A stretch of DNA of 20,063 nt from Clostridia bacterium (GTDB lineage: Bacteria; Bacillota; Clostridia; Oscillospirales; UBA644). How positions within the stretch are numbered: position 1 is the stretch's first letter; each line of letters begins with the position of its first letter. This document shows, in pieces, positions 13,192 through 20,063 of the stretch. The DNA is taken from the NCBI GenBank assembly GCA_014872655.1, contig WHHJ01000035.1, positions 1 to 20,063 of the forward strand. Direction: 5' to 3'. The notes beneath the pieces are model-generated. The model was not told where the DNA came from. It did no database searches and saw only the letters and a program-made list of their open reading frames with translations. Both the position numbers and the translations under genes were made by a program.

Positions 13192-13587
13192 ATGTACAAT
13201 ATGTACGAGCGGATTGAGCAGCTATGTCAAAAAAACGAGATCAGTATCTCCATTTTATGTCGTCAGTTGTCGTTACCGCGGACAACATTATCCGAATTAA
13301 AAGCCGGACGAACCAAAAGCCTGTCGGCAAAGCATTGTGTTGCAATTGCAGAATATTTTGGTGTATCAGCCGATTACATTCTCGGAAAGTCCGAAAGCCT
13401 TTCACCAATTTCGGACCCATTACAAAAGCTGATCACACCACCGGCAGGAAAGTGTCGTTATACAATCATACAATGCGGCGGAGACGGACAGACCCATGAA
13501 ACCATCGATATTGATGAGGCGGATGTGGAACTGGTGAAAAAGTTATTAAAAGCGATACAGGAAAAGAACAACAAAAACAGAGATTAA
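13192..13587 (+). CDS. Xre-family repressor, probable phage immunity regulator
   Basis: This 131-residue protein has an HTH_3 domain at residues 1-65: M-Y-E-R-I-E-Q-L-C, then S-I-S-I-L-C-R-Q-L-S-L-P-R-T-T-L-S-E-L-K-A-G-R, ending I-A-E-Y-F-G-V-S-A-D-Y-I-L-G-K. The remainder (about 66-131) is a small C-terminal region with an acidic D-I-D-E-A-D-V-E-L-V-K-K-L-L helix. The gene follows the three-operator region and precedes an ImmA-like peptidase gene, the arrangement of ImmR/ImmA in ICEBs1-type elements. I chose the ATG at 13192, 12 bases after AGGGGG; the earlier ATG at 13180 touches that site and is too close. ATG at 13201 is also possible. Confidence 0.87.
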   Translation: MYNMYERIEQLCQKNEISISILCRQLSLPRTTLSELKAGRTKSLSAKHCVAIAEYFGVSADYILGKSESLSPISDPLQKLITPPAGKCRYTIIQCGGDGQTHETIDIDEADVELVKKLLKAIQEKNNKNRD

Positions 13588-13666
13588 AATTTGTTTATTT
13601 TAACGAAAATAAGTTTTAAATCGAATTTTGTTGAATTTTACAGTCGTTTTTTGTCGAAAAAAGTGT

Positions 13667-13672
13667 TATGAT
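13667..13672 (+). promoter_or_regulatory. Possible extended -10 promoter of the ImmA-like gene
   Basis: TGTTATGAT gives a TATGAT hexamer with the upstream TG of an extended -10 element. No good -35 is present. It lies about 90 bp ahead of the gene in an AT-rich gap. Confidence 0.35.
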
Positions 13673-13760
13673 AAAAAGGTAAAATTTTCCAATCCTTTTT
13701 CCTCTCTATGGCAGATTTTCTTTAGACATAACACGAATTAAAACGGCGGAGTGGATCCTT

Positions 13761-14714
13761 ATGTATGCAAACATTCTCAGGCTGGTCAACGAATATATTA
13801 TCGAAGAACAAATTGATGAACTGCCCATGCGCCCCCAAACACTCGCAGGCCTCATTCAACGCAGCGGCTTTGCCCTGGCAACTTATTCACAAGCAGCTGA
13901 ACTGATTCGCATTTTTGAATTGTCTGCTTATACGTCTTCTTTTCCAGCGTTCACGTTTATCAGCGACGATATTCGCGTTGTACTGTACAGTGACGAATTA
14001 TCCACCTCCGACAAACTATTTAGTCTGGCCCACGAACTGGGACATATTGTGCTGCAGCACTCCGCAGAAGGGGTGCGTGGAATGACCGTTCAAAAGCAAA
14101 ATGCCCAGGAACAGGAAGCCGATATTTTTGCTTACCAAGTTCTGGCGCCGGTGTGCGTGTTGAAGAAATTAAAAATCCACACCCCGGAAGAAATATCCAA
14201 AGAAACGCTGCTGGACGAAACACGGGCCCGGATTGTGTGTGAAAACCTAAAAATATTTTCCGACGATTACTGTAAAGACGTTATCATCGGCCAATATCTG
14301 CGCGCTCGCAGCGGCGGCCGGGAAAGAAAAATTCTTGTTCTGCTGTTGGCCCTGTACGTTCTGCTTTGCCTGCTGTTGGTGTTTCTGATCTCAACCCCCG
14401 ATGCAACCTTTGATAACGCTCCGGCAAATCTGATTTATTACATAACCCCGGAAGGGTCCTATTACCATCAAAAAGATTGCCCGCAAGTACAGCACAGAAC
14501 CGACTGCGTGGCCTTTTCCAAAGCACAGTGTATCCAAAAAGGGCTTACAGCCTGCCCCAAATGTATTCGAGACGGACTGGTCGTCCGCGAAAAGATCCAT
14601 TTATTATCCAAGCCCACGCCCCAAGGCCGCTCGGCAACTTTCCCCATACCCCATGCTTTTGTTTATAAGATGCTACCGTTAAAAGGAAGTCCACCGGCTG
14701 ATACGGAAAAATGA
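13761..14714 (+). CDS. immA: ImmA/IrrE-like metallopeptidase with membrane anchor and Cys-rich C-terminal domain
   Basis: This 317-residue protein has an ImmA-type zinc peptidase domain at about 1-180, with the helix AHELGH (His91, Glu92, His95) and a downstream EQEADIFA segment supplying the third ligand, probably Glu119. ImmA proteases relieve repression by cutting the ImmR-type repressor, here most likely the product of the gene at 13192. Unlike classical ImmA, a single membrane helix follows (about 191-210), after a positively charged RARSGGRERK. The tail (about 225-270) has Y-x-T-x-x-G-x-x-Y-H at 227-236, then Cys240, Cys249, Cys257 and CPKC at 265-268, resembling the small metal-binding Y-H-x-x-x-C module at the ends of some Bacillota proteins. 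The positive-inside rule puts this tail outside the cell. GGAG lies nine bases ahead of the ATG. Confidence 0.85.
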   Translation: MYANILRLVNEYIIEEQIDELPMRPQTLAGLIQRSGFALATYSQAAELIRIFELSAYTSSFPAFTFISDDIRVVLYSDELSTSDKLFSLAHELGHIVLQHSAEGVRGMTVQKQNAQEQEADIFAYQVLAPVCVLKKLKIHTPEEISKETLLDETRARIVCENLKIFSDDYCKDVIIGQYLRARSGGRERKILVLLLALYVLLCLLLVFLISTPDATFDNAPANLIYYITPEGSYYHQKDCPQVQHRTDCVAFSKAQCIQKGLTACPKCIRDGLVVREKIHLLSKPTPQGRSATFPIPHAFVYKMLPLKGSPPADTEK

Positions 14715-15079
14715 AAGATGTTTTTATTCCCATTCAATAAAACATTTTTTCTATAAATGATTTGAATCCATCCCCGCTAACCCCCATTTTTTGAAATGAA
14801 TTGCACGATTATAAATGCATGTTCAGCCTCCGCTTTTTTCATGACACCGATGTGTCGTACGTAAACCGATGCGGACAGATCAACGCAACACACCATACAA
14901 ATCCGATCTGTTTTTTGTAATAGAATCCTGTTTTTGAAACCAATAACAAAAGAACAATTTATTTTGCAATCCGTTTTTGCAATCGAAACCTTTTATTTTG
15001 AAAAATCTCTTAGGGCTGAGCTTTTGTATCGAAGTGTAGCCTTGATCTCAATATATATTTTTAATTAAAGGAGAATTTT
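14715..15079. other. 365-bp AT-rich gap, probable junction of phage and host genes
   Basis: No gene or RNA is recognised. T-rich runs alternate with GAAA-like words, without a clear repeat. The end of the phage region probably lies here because genes to the right are metabolic, but I see no integrase and cannot identify an attachment site. Confidence 0.35.
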
Positions 15080-15862
15080 ATGAATCCCAATGTGTTTCTC
15101 GGCGTTATAATCCCATTTATCGGGACTACACTCGGAGCGTCCTGCGTCTGGCTGATCCGAAACGAACTCAACCCCAAACTGCAAAAAGCACTGCTGGGCT
15201 TTGCCGCCGGCGTGATGACGGCAGCCAGCGTCTGGTCGCTGTTGATTCCGGCCATGGAACAATCGGCCCCTATGGGACAAGCGGCCTGGGTGCCCGCGGC
15301 CGTCGGATTTGTGGCGGGCATTGTCTTTTTGCTGCTGATGGATCGCCTCATTCCACACCTGCATCTTTCGTCCAAAACGCCCGAAGGCCCTAAAACGAAG
15401 ATGAATTCGTCCGCAATGATGGCGCTGGCCGTTACCCTGCATAATATTCCGGAAGGAATGGCGGTCGGGGTGGTGTTTGCAGGAATGCTGTCCGGCATGC
15501 AGCAAATCACCACGGCAGGGGCGTTTGCGCTGTCGATCGGTATTGCGATTCAAAATTTTCCGGAGGGCGCGATTGTTTCACTGCCCCTGCGTACGAGTGC
15601 GGCAAGCCGCAAAAAGTCTTTTTTATATGGCATGCTTTCCGGCATTGTAGAACCGATTGCCGCGCTGCTGACGATTTTGGCGGCCAGTATCATCACGCCG
15701 ATTCTGCCGTATTTGCTGGCCTTTGCCGCCGGGGCAATGTTGTACGTAGTGGTCGAAGAATTGGTTCCGGAAGCCTCCGTCGGCGAGCACACCAACATCG
15801 GCACCATAGGATTTGCAGGCGGATTTGTATTGATGATGATCCTGGACGTCGCTTTGGGCTGA
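15080..15862 (+). CDS. ZIP-family divalent metal transporter
   Basis: This 260-residue inner-membrane protein probably moves zinc or a related divalent metal into the cytoplasm. It has about eight hydrophobic segments and both ZIP signature helices: HNIPEG at 121-126 and QNFPEG at 158-163, with Glu191 in the next helix. The loop between helices 3 and 4 (HLHLSSKTPEG) is short and contains two His. It is of the GufA/ZupT-like bacterial type. AAAGGAG lies seven bases ahead of the ATG. It stands alone, with several hundred base pairs of non-coding DNA on both sides, so it is likely its own transcription unit. Substrate cannot be read from the sequence. Confidence 0.92.
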   Translation: MNPNVFLGVIIPFIGTTLGASCVWLIRNELNPKLQKALLGFAAGVMTAASVWSLLIPAMEQSAPMGQAAWVPAAVGFVAGIVFLLLMDRLIPHLHLSSKTPEGPKTKMNSSAMMALAVTLHNIPEGMAVGVVFAGMLSGMQQITTAGAFALSIGIAIQNFPEGAIVSLPLRTSAASRKKSFLYGMLSGIVEPIAALLTILAASIITPILPYLLAFAAGAMLYVVVEELVPEASVGEHTNIGTIGFAGGFVLMMILDVALG

Positions 15863-16401
15863 CCTTCTAACGTTTCAGAACCCATCCGTTTTAATCTGAG
15901 CGCCTTTGACAGAAAAATGCGGTCAGTCACGCGTTCAAATCCAACCTTTCAAAGCATTTTCGGAATGTACCCATTCCGCACTAGGCGAGAGGTTTTGTCC
16001 AAACAGACTGTCGCTGATTCTTATTTTAAAAATCCTGATATTCCTCTTTTGTTTTCCCGGGACACAAGCCCCAATCAGAACAAATTCAAACAGAACCTGC
16101 GCCAGATTGTAAGAGTTCGAAACCGGAACAACGATCTTAAAACCAATATTCCACTGAAATACGAAGAAACGCAACCGAACCTTTATCTTAATCGGCATCG
16201 ATTGAAACAACCCGCAAAATACGCGCGACAATTTTGTTTATGTTTTTAAATCATACAAGCAAAAAAATTTCTTTTCTGCTTCTCGGCTGTTCCGTACAGC
16301 AGCACCCCTTTTCTTTTAAAACAACCAACAGGTTTTCCAGCAACAGTCCTGTTCGAATGGTTATCTGAAATCGAAACACACCCATACGGAGGAGCGGTTC
16401 T
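15863..16401. other. 539-bp gap with no recognised gene
   Basis: A 110-codon plus-strand frame (15917-16249) lacks a ribosome binding site and reads as non-protein. I see no terminator after the transporter gene and no clear promoter for the kinase gene. Confidence 0.4.
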
Positions 16402-17538
16402 ATGAAAAAAATCTTATTGGCGCCTGATTCCTTTAAAGGAACGCTGTCCGCAATCCAAATTTGCGACATCTTAACCCAACAGATCCGTCAGGTCTTTGAC
16501 GATGTACAAGTCGTGTCCCTGCCGGCCGCCGACGGCGGAGAGGGGACCGCCGATTGTCTGCGCGCCGCACGGGGAGGACAAATCAAACAAATACAAACGA
16601 CCGGCCCGTTTTCTGAGCCCATTACCGCTTGCTATACGCTGCTGGAGGACGGAACGGCGGTGGTAGAATTAGCGGCTGCCGCAGGTTTTGCACAAGCCGC
16701 ACACCGCAAAGATCCGGCCGCCGCCACCACCTACGGAGTCGGCGCACTGCTGCGGGCTGCTGCCGCGGATCCGCAGCGAAAAGGCCAACCGATTTTAGTG
16801 GGGTTAGGCGGAAGCTGTACCAACGATTTTGGCTGCGGTCTTGCCGCGGCCTGCGGCGTAAAGTTTTTGGATATAAACGGAAAAACATTTGTGCCTACCG
16901 GAGCCACCCTAAACCGGATCGCGCAGATCGACATCAGCGAGTTGGACCCACATCTTGCGCAGGCTCCGCTGATTGCCATGACCGATGTAACCAGCCCCCT
17001 GTTCGGTCCGGACGGAGCCGCCTTTGTTTTTGCACCGCAAAAAGGAGCAGATGAAGCCATGGTGCAGCAGCTGGACGAAGGGCTGCGGCATGTCAGCCAA
17101 ATCGTTCAAAGAGATTTGGGACAGTCCGTCGCGCAGCTGCCGGGAGCCGGCGCCGCAGGAGGCGCAGGAGGCGGATTAGCAGCCATGTTCGGCGCCCGAT
17201 TGCAATCCGGCATTGCCACGGTTCTGCAGGCGCTGCAATTTGAACAGCAGCTTACCGATGCCGATCTGGTCATTACCGGCGAGGGACGCATGGACCGGCA
17301 ATCCGTATCCGGCAAAGTATTGTCCGGCGTTGCCGCCGCGGCCGTCCGGGCAAAAGTGCCCGTCATCGCCATTGTCGGCGGATATGACGGACTGCAAATA
17401 GCCGAGCAGCTGGGCCTGACCGCGGTCTTCAGCATCAATACGCTGCCGCAGCCGTTACAAATCAGCGCTCCGCATGCCGCTCAAAACCTCGCGGCGACAG
17501 CGGCTAATATTTTCCGGCTGATTCGCGCACGGCTCTGA
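16402..17538 (+). CDS. Glycerate kinase (GarK/GlxK family)
   Basis: This 378-residue cytoplasmic enzyme phosphorylates D-glycerate with ATP, feeding it into glycolysis. Family motifs are intact: DSFKGT at 9-14, PAADGGEGT at 41-49, GLGGSCTND at 134-142, DVTSPL at 195-200, the Gly-rich GAGAAGGAGGGLA at 248-260, and TGEGRMD at 292-298. Length is normal. GarK/GlxK enzymes usually form 2-phosphoglycerate, but the sequence does not prove the position. GGAGGAG lies seven to eight bases ahead of the ATG. No other glycerate-pathway gene is in the window; the next gene, a glycosidase, is 245 bp away and probably has its own promoter. Confidence 0.95.
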   Translation: MKKILLAPDSFKGTLSAIQICDILTQQIRQVFDDVQVVSLPAADGGEGTADCLRAARGGQIKQIQTTGPFSEPITACYTLLEDGTAVVELAAAAGFAQAAHRKDPAAATTYGVGALLRAAAADPQRKGQPILVGLGGSCTNDFGCGLAAACGVKFLDINGKTFVPTGATLNRIAQIDISELDPHLAQAPLIAMTDVTSPLFGPDGAAFVFAPQKGADEAMVQQLDEGLRHVSQIVQRDLGQSVAQLPGAGAAGGAGGGLAAMFGARLQSGIATVLQALQFEQQLTDADLVITGEGRMDRQSVSGKVLSGVAAAAVRAKVPVIAIVGGYDGLQIAEQLGLTAVFSINTLPQPLQISAPHAAQNLAATAANIFRLIRARL

Positions 17539-17539
17539 C

Positions 17540-17556
17540 CGGCAAATACTTTGCCG
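17540..17556. other. Small hairpin after the glycerate kinase stop
   Basis: CGGCAAA and TTTGCCG form a perfect 7-bp stem with a TAC loop, 1 bp after the stop codon. No T-run follows, so it is more likely an RNA 3'-end stabiliser than a terminator. Confidence 0.4.
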
Positions 17557-17783
17557 CAGATAAAACGAAAGAATCAAAAGATTTCATACCAAACACAGGC
17601 AACAACTGTTTTATATGGTACTTTTTCTGTCTTGCGCATCTTGAAAACTACAGATTTTTTTTGCAAACGATGTCCGTCATCTTTCCATCCTTTTACGGAT
17701 TTCCGATTACGGATTCTTTTATAACAACCCCGGCCATACGGCACGGGCATGGATATTGTCTGCTTTTTTTGGAGGATTTTAAT

Positions 17784-19751
17784 ATGAAAAACAACATCAT
17801 CGCCGTTTTTTCGGACGGTACCAGAATCAGCGTTCCCTATTCCGGACAGCCGGTTACGGCGGGACCGCTCACGATTCAAATCACCCAGCAAGACCAAGTT
17901 TATTGCCCCCATGTGGTGGCCGATTCGGAAATTGCCGTCCGCGCCATCGAAATCGAATGGATTCCGGATCCGGGATTCTTTGACGATCAGTTGTATTTTT
18001 TGGACAATATGAACCAAACCAACGACATTGTCCACCTGCGCTGTTATGCACAGTTTCCGTACGTGGAAAGCAAAGACGTTACGGTCATGAAGAACAAAAA
18101 GACCGGACAAACTTTTCATATCGGGTTTGTGACCGCATGGCGGTTTTATGCCTGGATCGCCATTGACCACGGCAGCATCAAACTGCATTACGAAATGGAA
18201 GACAAACCGCTGACGCCGTCAGAAACCTACGATTTAGAGCGCTTTATCCTCGGCGAACAACCGGACGCCAACGATTTTTTGTGCACCTATGCCCAAACGG
18301 TTGCCCAACTCAACGGCAAGCGGGACGAACAGCCTGTTCCGACCGGTTTTTGCAGTTGGTCCTGTCTGTATACCATGGTCGACGAAAAGACGATCACGCA
18401 CGTGGCAGACAGTCTGAAAGATTCCTGTAAGGACCGAGCATTCAATCTAATTCAAATAGACGACGGGTGGCATCAGCACCGTTCTTTCAGCGGAGAATGG
18501 TACGCAGACAAAGAAAAATTCCCCAACGGCATGCAGCCGGTCGCCGACCATGTACACGATCTGGGCATGCGCTTTGGATTATGGGCCGCGCCGCTGATCG
18601 TGGCACCGACCTCTCCGCATTGCCAGGAGTTAGAGCCAATTTTGGCAGAAACTTGCACCTTGGGCAACATCCGTCCGTTGGATCTCTCCAATCCGGAAGC
18701 GCTACAGCTGCTGCGCCGTTCTTTTGACAGAATGAAAAACGAATACGGTGCCGACTATTTTAAAATTGATTTTATCGCCGCGGCAATTCATAACTTTAAC
18801 GACAACTCGTATGTACGGTTCCGCGACGACTATGCGGTGGCCTGTCTGCGCCGCGCGTTCGAAGCCATTCGGCAAACAGTCGGACCGGATACCTACCTGC
18901 TGGCGTGCGGAGCGCCGATTTTGGAATGTGCAGGGTATTTTGACGGCATTCGCAGCAGTGCCGATATCATCTGGGGAAAAAGCCCGTCCTATCCCACCTA
19001 CTGGCAGATCATCAAAGACGTGACCCGTTCTATCCTGTATCGTCACTTTTATCACGGGCGTCTGTTTGATACGGACGCCGACGGACTGGTGGTACGGGAT
19101 TACGACAACGGCGACGGGTACGACAGCACCTATTCCGAAGCCCGGCTGTGGGCGACCACGGTGGCCATGTCCGGCGGTGCGGTATTGCTCAATGATGAGC
19201 CCGAAAAAATCGGCCCGGCCCGGCTCGATCTGTTTCGTCAGCTGCTGCCGGCTCTGGGCATTGCGGCAAGACCGCTGGATTACTTTGAATCTCCGCAGCC
19301 GACCTGTTCGATCATTGACCTGGATGAAGATACCAAGTTTGTGGCCCTTTACCGCTGGGAAGATGAAGGCGTGGGCGTCATCGAACGGCCGATGACCGAC
19401 TTTGGCATGGACCGCGCGCTGATCATCGATTGCTGGACGCATACGCCCAAAGGCATCAGCGATACGCTCAAAACAGATATTCTTTCCCCTCATGCCGCAC
19501 AGATGTTTTGTCTGCGCCGGGTTCCCCAACAGCCCGCTTTTGTCTACTCTGATCTCAACATTTGGCTAGGGGCCAACCGGTACGATTCCACCTACGAAAA
19601 CGGTCAGCTCCAGGTACAAAAGAAAGACTGTGACCGGTATGACGAAACCTTATATGCATTCTATCCGGACGGTTTTGAAATCCCGGCAGGCACTTCGCCC
19701 GTTTACGAATGGCCCGAGGGCCGCATTGTGCCGGCAGAACCGACCCTGTAA
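17784..19751 (+). CDS. GH36-like alpha-galactosidase
   Basis: This 655-residue glycoside hydrolase probably removes terminal alpha-galactose from raffinose-type sugars or galactomannan. Residues 1-180 form an N-terminal beta-sandwich-type region. The barrel from about 185 to 500 shows G-F-C-S-W, QIDDGWH at 224-230, GLWAAP at 265-270, YFKIDF at 325-330 with nucleophile Asp329, and IRSSADIIWG at 389-398 with probable acid/base Asp394. A beta-domain follows. There is no signal peptide, so it acts in the cytoplasm on imported oligosaccharides. The ATG at 17784 follows GGAGGA by seven bases; 41 upstream codons in the same frame have no ribosome binding site. It is clan GH-D by motif; exact specificity (galactosidase versus raffinose-synthase-like or N-acetylgalactosaminidase activity) is open. 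Confidence 0.85.
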   Translation: MKNNIIAVFSDGTRISVPYSGQPVTAGPLTIQITQQDQVYCPHVVADSEIAVRAIEIEWIPDPGFFDDQLYFLDNMNQTNDIVHLRCYAQFPYVESKDVTVMKNKKTGQTFHIGFVTAWRFYAWIAIDHGSIKLHYEMEDKPLTPSETYDLERFILGEQPDANDFLCTYAQTVAQLNGKRDEQPVPTGFCSWSCLYTMVDEKTITHVADSLKDSCKDRAFNLIQIDDGWHQHRSFSGEWYADKEKFPNGMQPVADHVHDLGMRFGLWAAPLIVAPTSPHCQELEPILAETCTLGNIRPLDLSNPEALQLLRRSFDRMKNEYGADYFKIDFIAAAIHNFNDNSYVRFRDDYAVACLRRAFEAIRQTVGPDTYLLACGAPILECAGYFDGIRSSADIIWGKSPSYPTYWQIIKDVTRSILYRHFYHGRLFDTDADGLVVRDYDNGDGYDSTYSEARLWATTVAMSGGAVLLNDEPEKIGPARLDLFRQLLPALGIAARPLDYFESPQPTCSIIDLDEDTKFVALYRWEDEGVGVIERPMTDFGMDRALIIDCWTHTPKGISDTLKTDILSPHAAQMFCLRRVPQQPAFVYSDLNIWLGANRYDSTYENGQLQVQKKDCDRYDETLYAFYPDGFEIPAGTSPVYEWPEGRIVPAEPTL

Positions 19752-19800
19752 GTTTTCCGCACACATCCGCACGACCAGTCCCCTCCACTTACTAAAACAA

Positions 19801-19838
19801 AAAAAGACTCGGAGCCGAACGGCAAACCGAGTCTTTTT
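19801..19838. terminator. Intrinsic terminator after the alpha-galactosidase gene
   Basis: AAAAAGACTCGG and CCGAGTCTTTTT form a perfect 12-bp stem with a 14-nt loop and end in five T residues. The A-run on the other side makes it bidirectional. It lies 50 bp after the stop codon. Confidence 0.88.
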
Positions 19839-20063
19839 GATTTTATTTGGATGATGGACCCGAGCGTCTCCCGGCACTGCCTGAACATTAACCCCGAGCA
19901 ACTTCCTTTCCGCAGAACGTCTGATCGCTTTTTGCATTCCTGCTGTATTGTGCGTTGTAAAACGTATAGCAAAACATCAAAAGACCCGGAGCCGAACGAT
20001 AAGCCGAGTCTTTTTAATTTTATTCAGATGATGGATCTGGGCGTTTTCGCCCGGTACTGCCTG
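19801..20063. repeat. Duplicated ~85-bp element containing the terminator
   Basis: Positions 19801-19883 recur, diverged, at 19978-20063 and run to the window edge. Both copies hold the AGACxCGG...CCGAGTCTTTTT hairpin (one mismatch in copy 2) followed by TTTTATT, ATGATGGA and a final ACTGCCTG. The conserved part extends well past the hairpin, so it is more than a copied terminator. Further copies may lie beyond the window. Confidence 0.8.

Noticed and set aside
14715..15079. Phage attachment site at the host junction
   Set aside because: No integrase, tRNA gene or matching direct repeat is visible in the window, so a site cannot be assigned.
15917..16249. 110-codon ORF between transporter and kinase genes
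   Set aside because: No ribosome binding site, no domain, composition typical of translated non-coding DNA.

Overview
The window looks like chromosomal DNA of a Gram-positive anaerobe of the class Clostridia (Bacillota). The evidence is the AAAGGAGG-type ribosome binding sites, textbook sigma-A promoters, head proteins of types common in Clostridia phages, and a phage maturation motif (LQxFA) that belongs to bacteria with the long form of ribosomal protein L27. The genus cannot be read from the sequence. Positions 1 to about 14.7 kb are a prophage or phage-derived element; about 15.0 to 20.06 kb are ordinary metabolic genes.

Phage part, leftward block (12038 down to 655, all minus strand): a small Cys-rich protein, a winged-helix DnaD-N-like protein, an enlarged small terminase, an unrecognised 46-residue protein, large terminase, portal, a Prp-type cysteine protease, a scaffold-like protein and an N4-gp56-type major capsid protein. 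This is a complete DNA-packaging and head-assembly module. The scaffold and capsid proteins both start with an L27-like LQxFA motif, and the Prp protease lies just ahead of them. The likely logic is head maturation by N-terminal trimming with a phage-encoded Prp.

Phage part, rightward block (12454-14714, plus strand): two small Xre-type DNA-binding proteins and an ImmA/IrrE-like metallopeptidase joined to a membrane helix and a Cys-rich tail. This is an immunity region. Between the blocks are face-to-face sigma-A promoters, a palindromic candidate operator, and, ahead of the second regulator, three CAGAATTC-type operators over overlapping divergent promoters. No integrase, replication helicase or lysis gene is visible.

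The most unusual property is the DNA between the phage genes. About 27% of the packaging/head block is non-coding, and most of these gaps hold a different degenerate tandem repeat (periods about 15, 17, 51, 90 and 96 bp). In two gaps the repeat unit is a copy of the 5' end of the next gene, so that gene is preceded by a row of short decoy starts. The small terminase carries similar expansions inside its protein, and Prp has a non-repetitive insertion. Intrinsic-terminator-like hairpins lie between late genes.

Host part: a ZIP-family metal transporter, a glycerate kinase and a GH36-like alpha-galactosidase, all plus strand and separately spaced, followed by a duplicated element containing a terminator hairpin.
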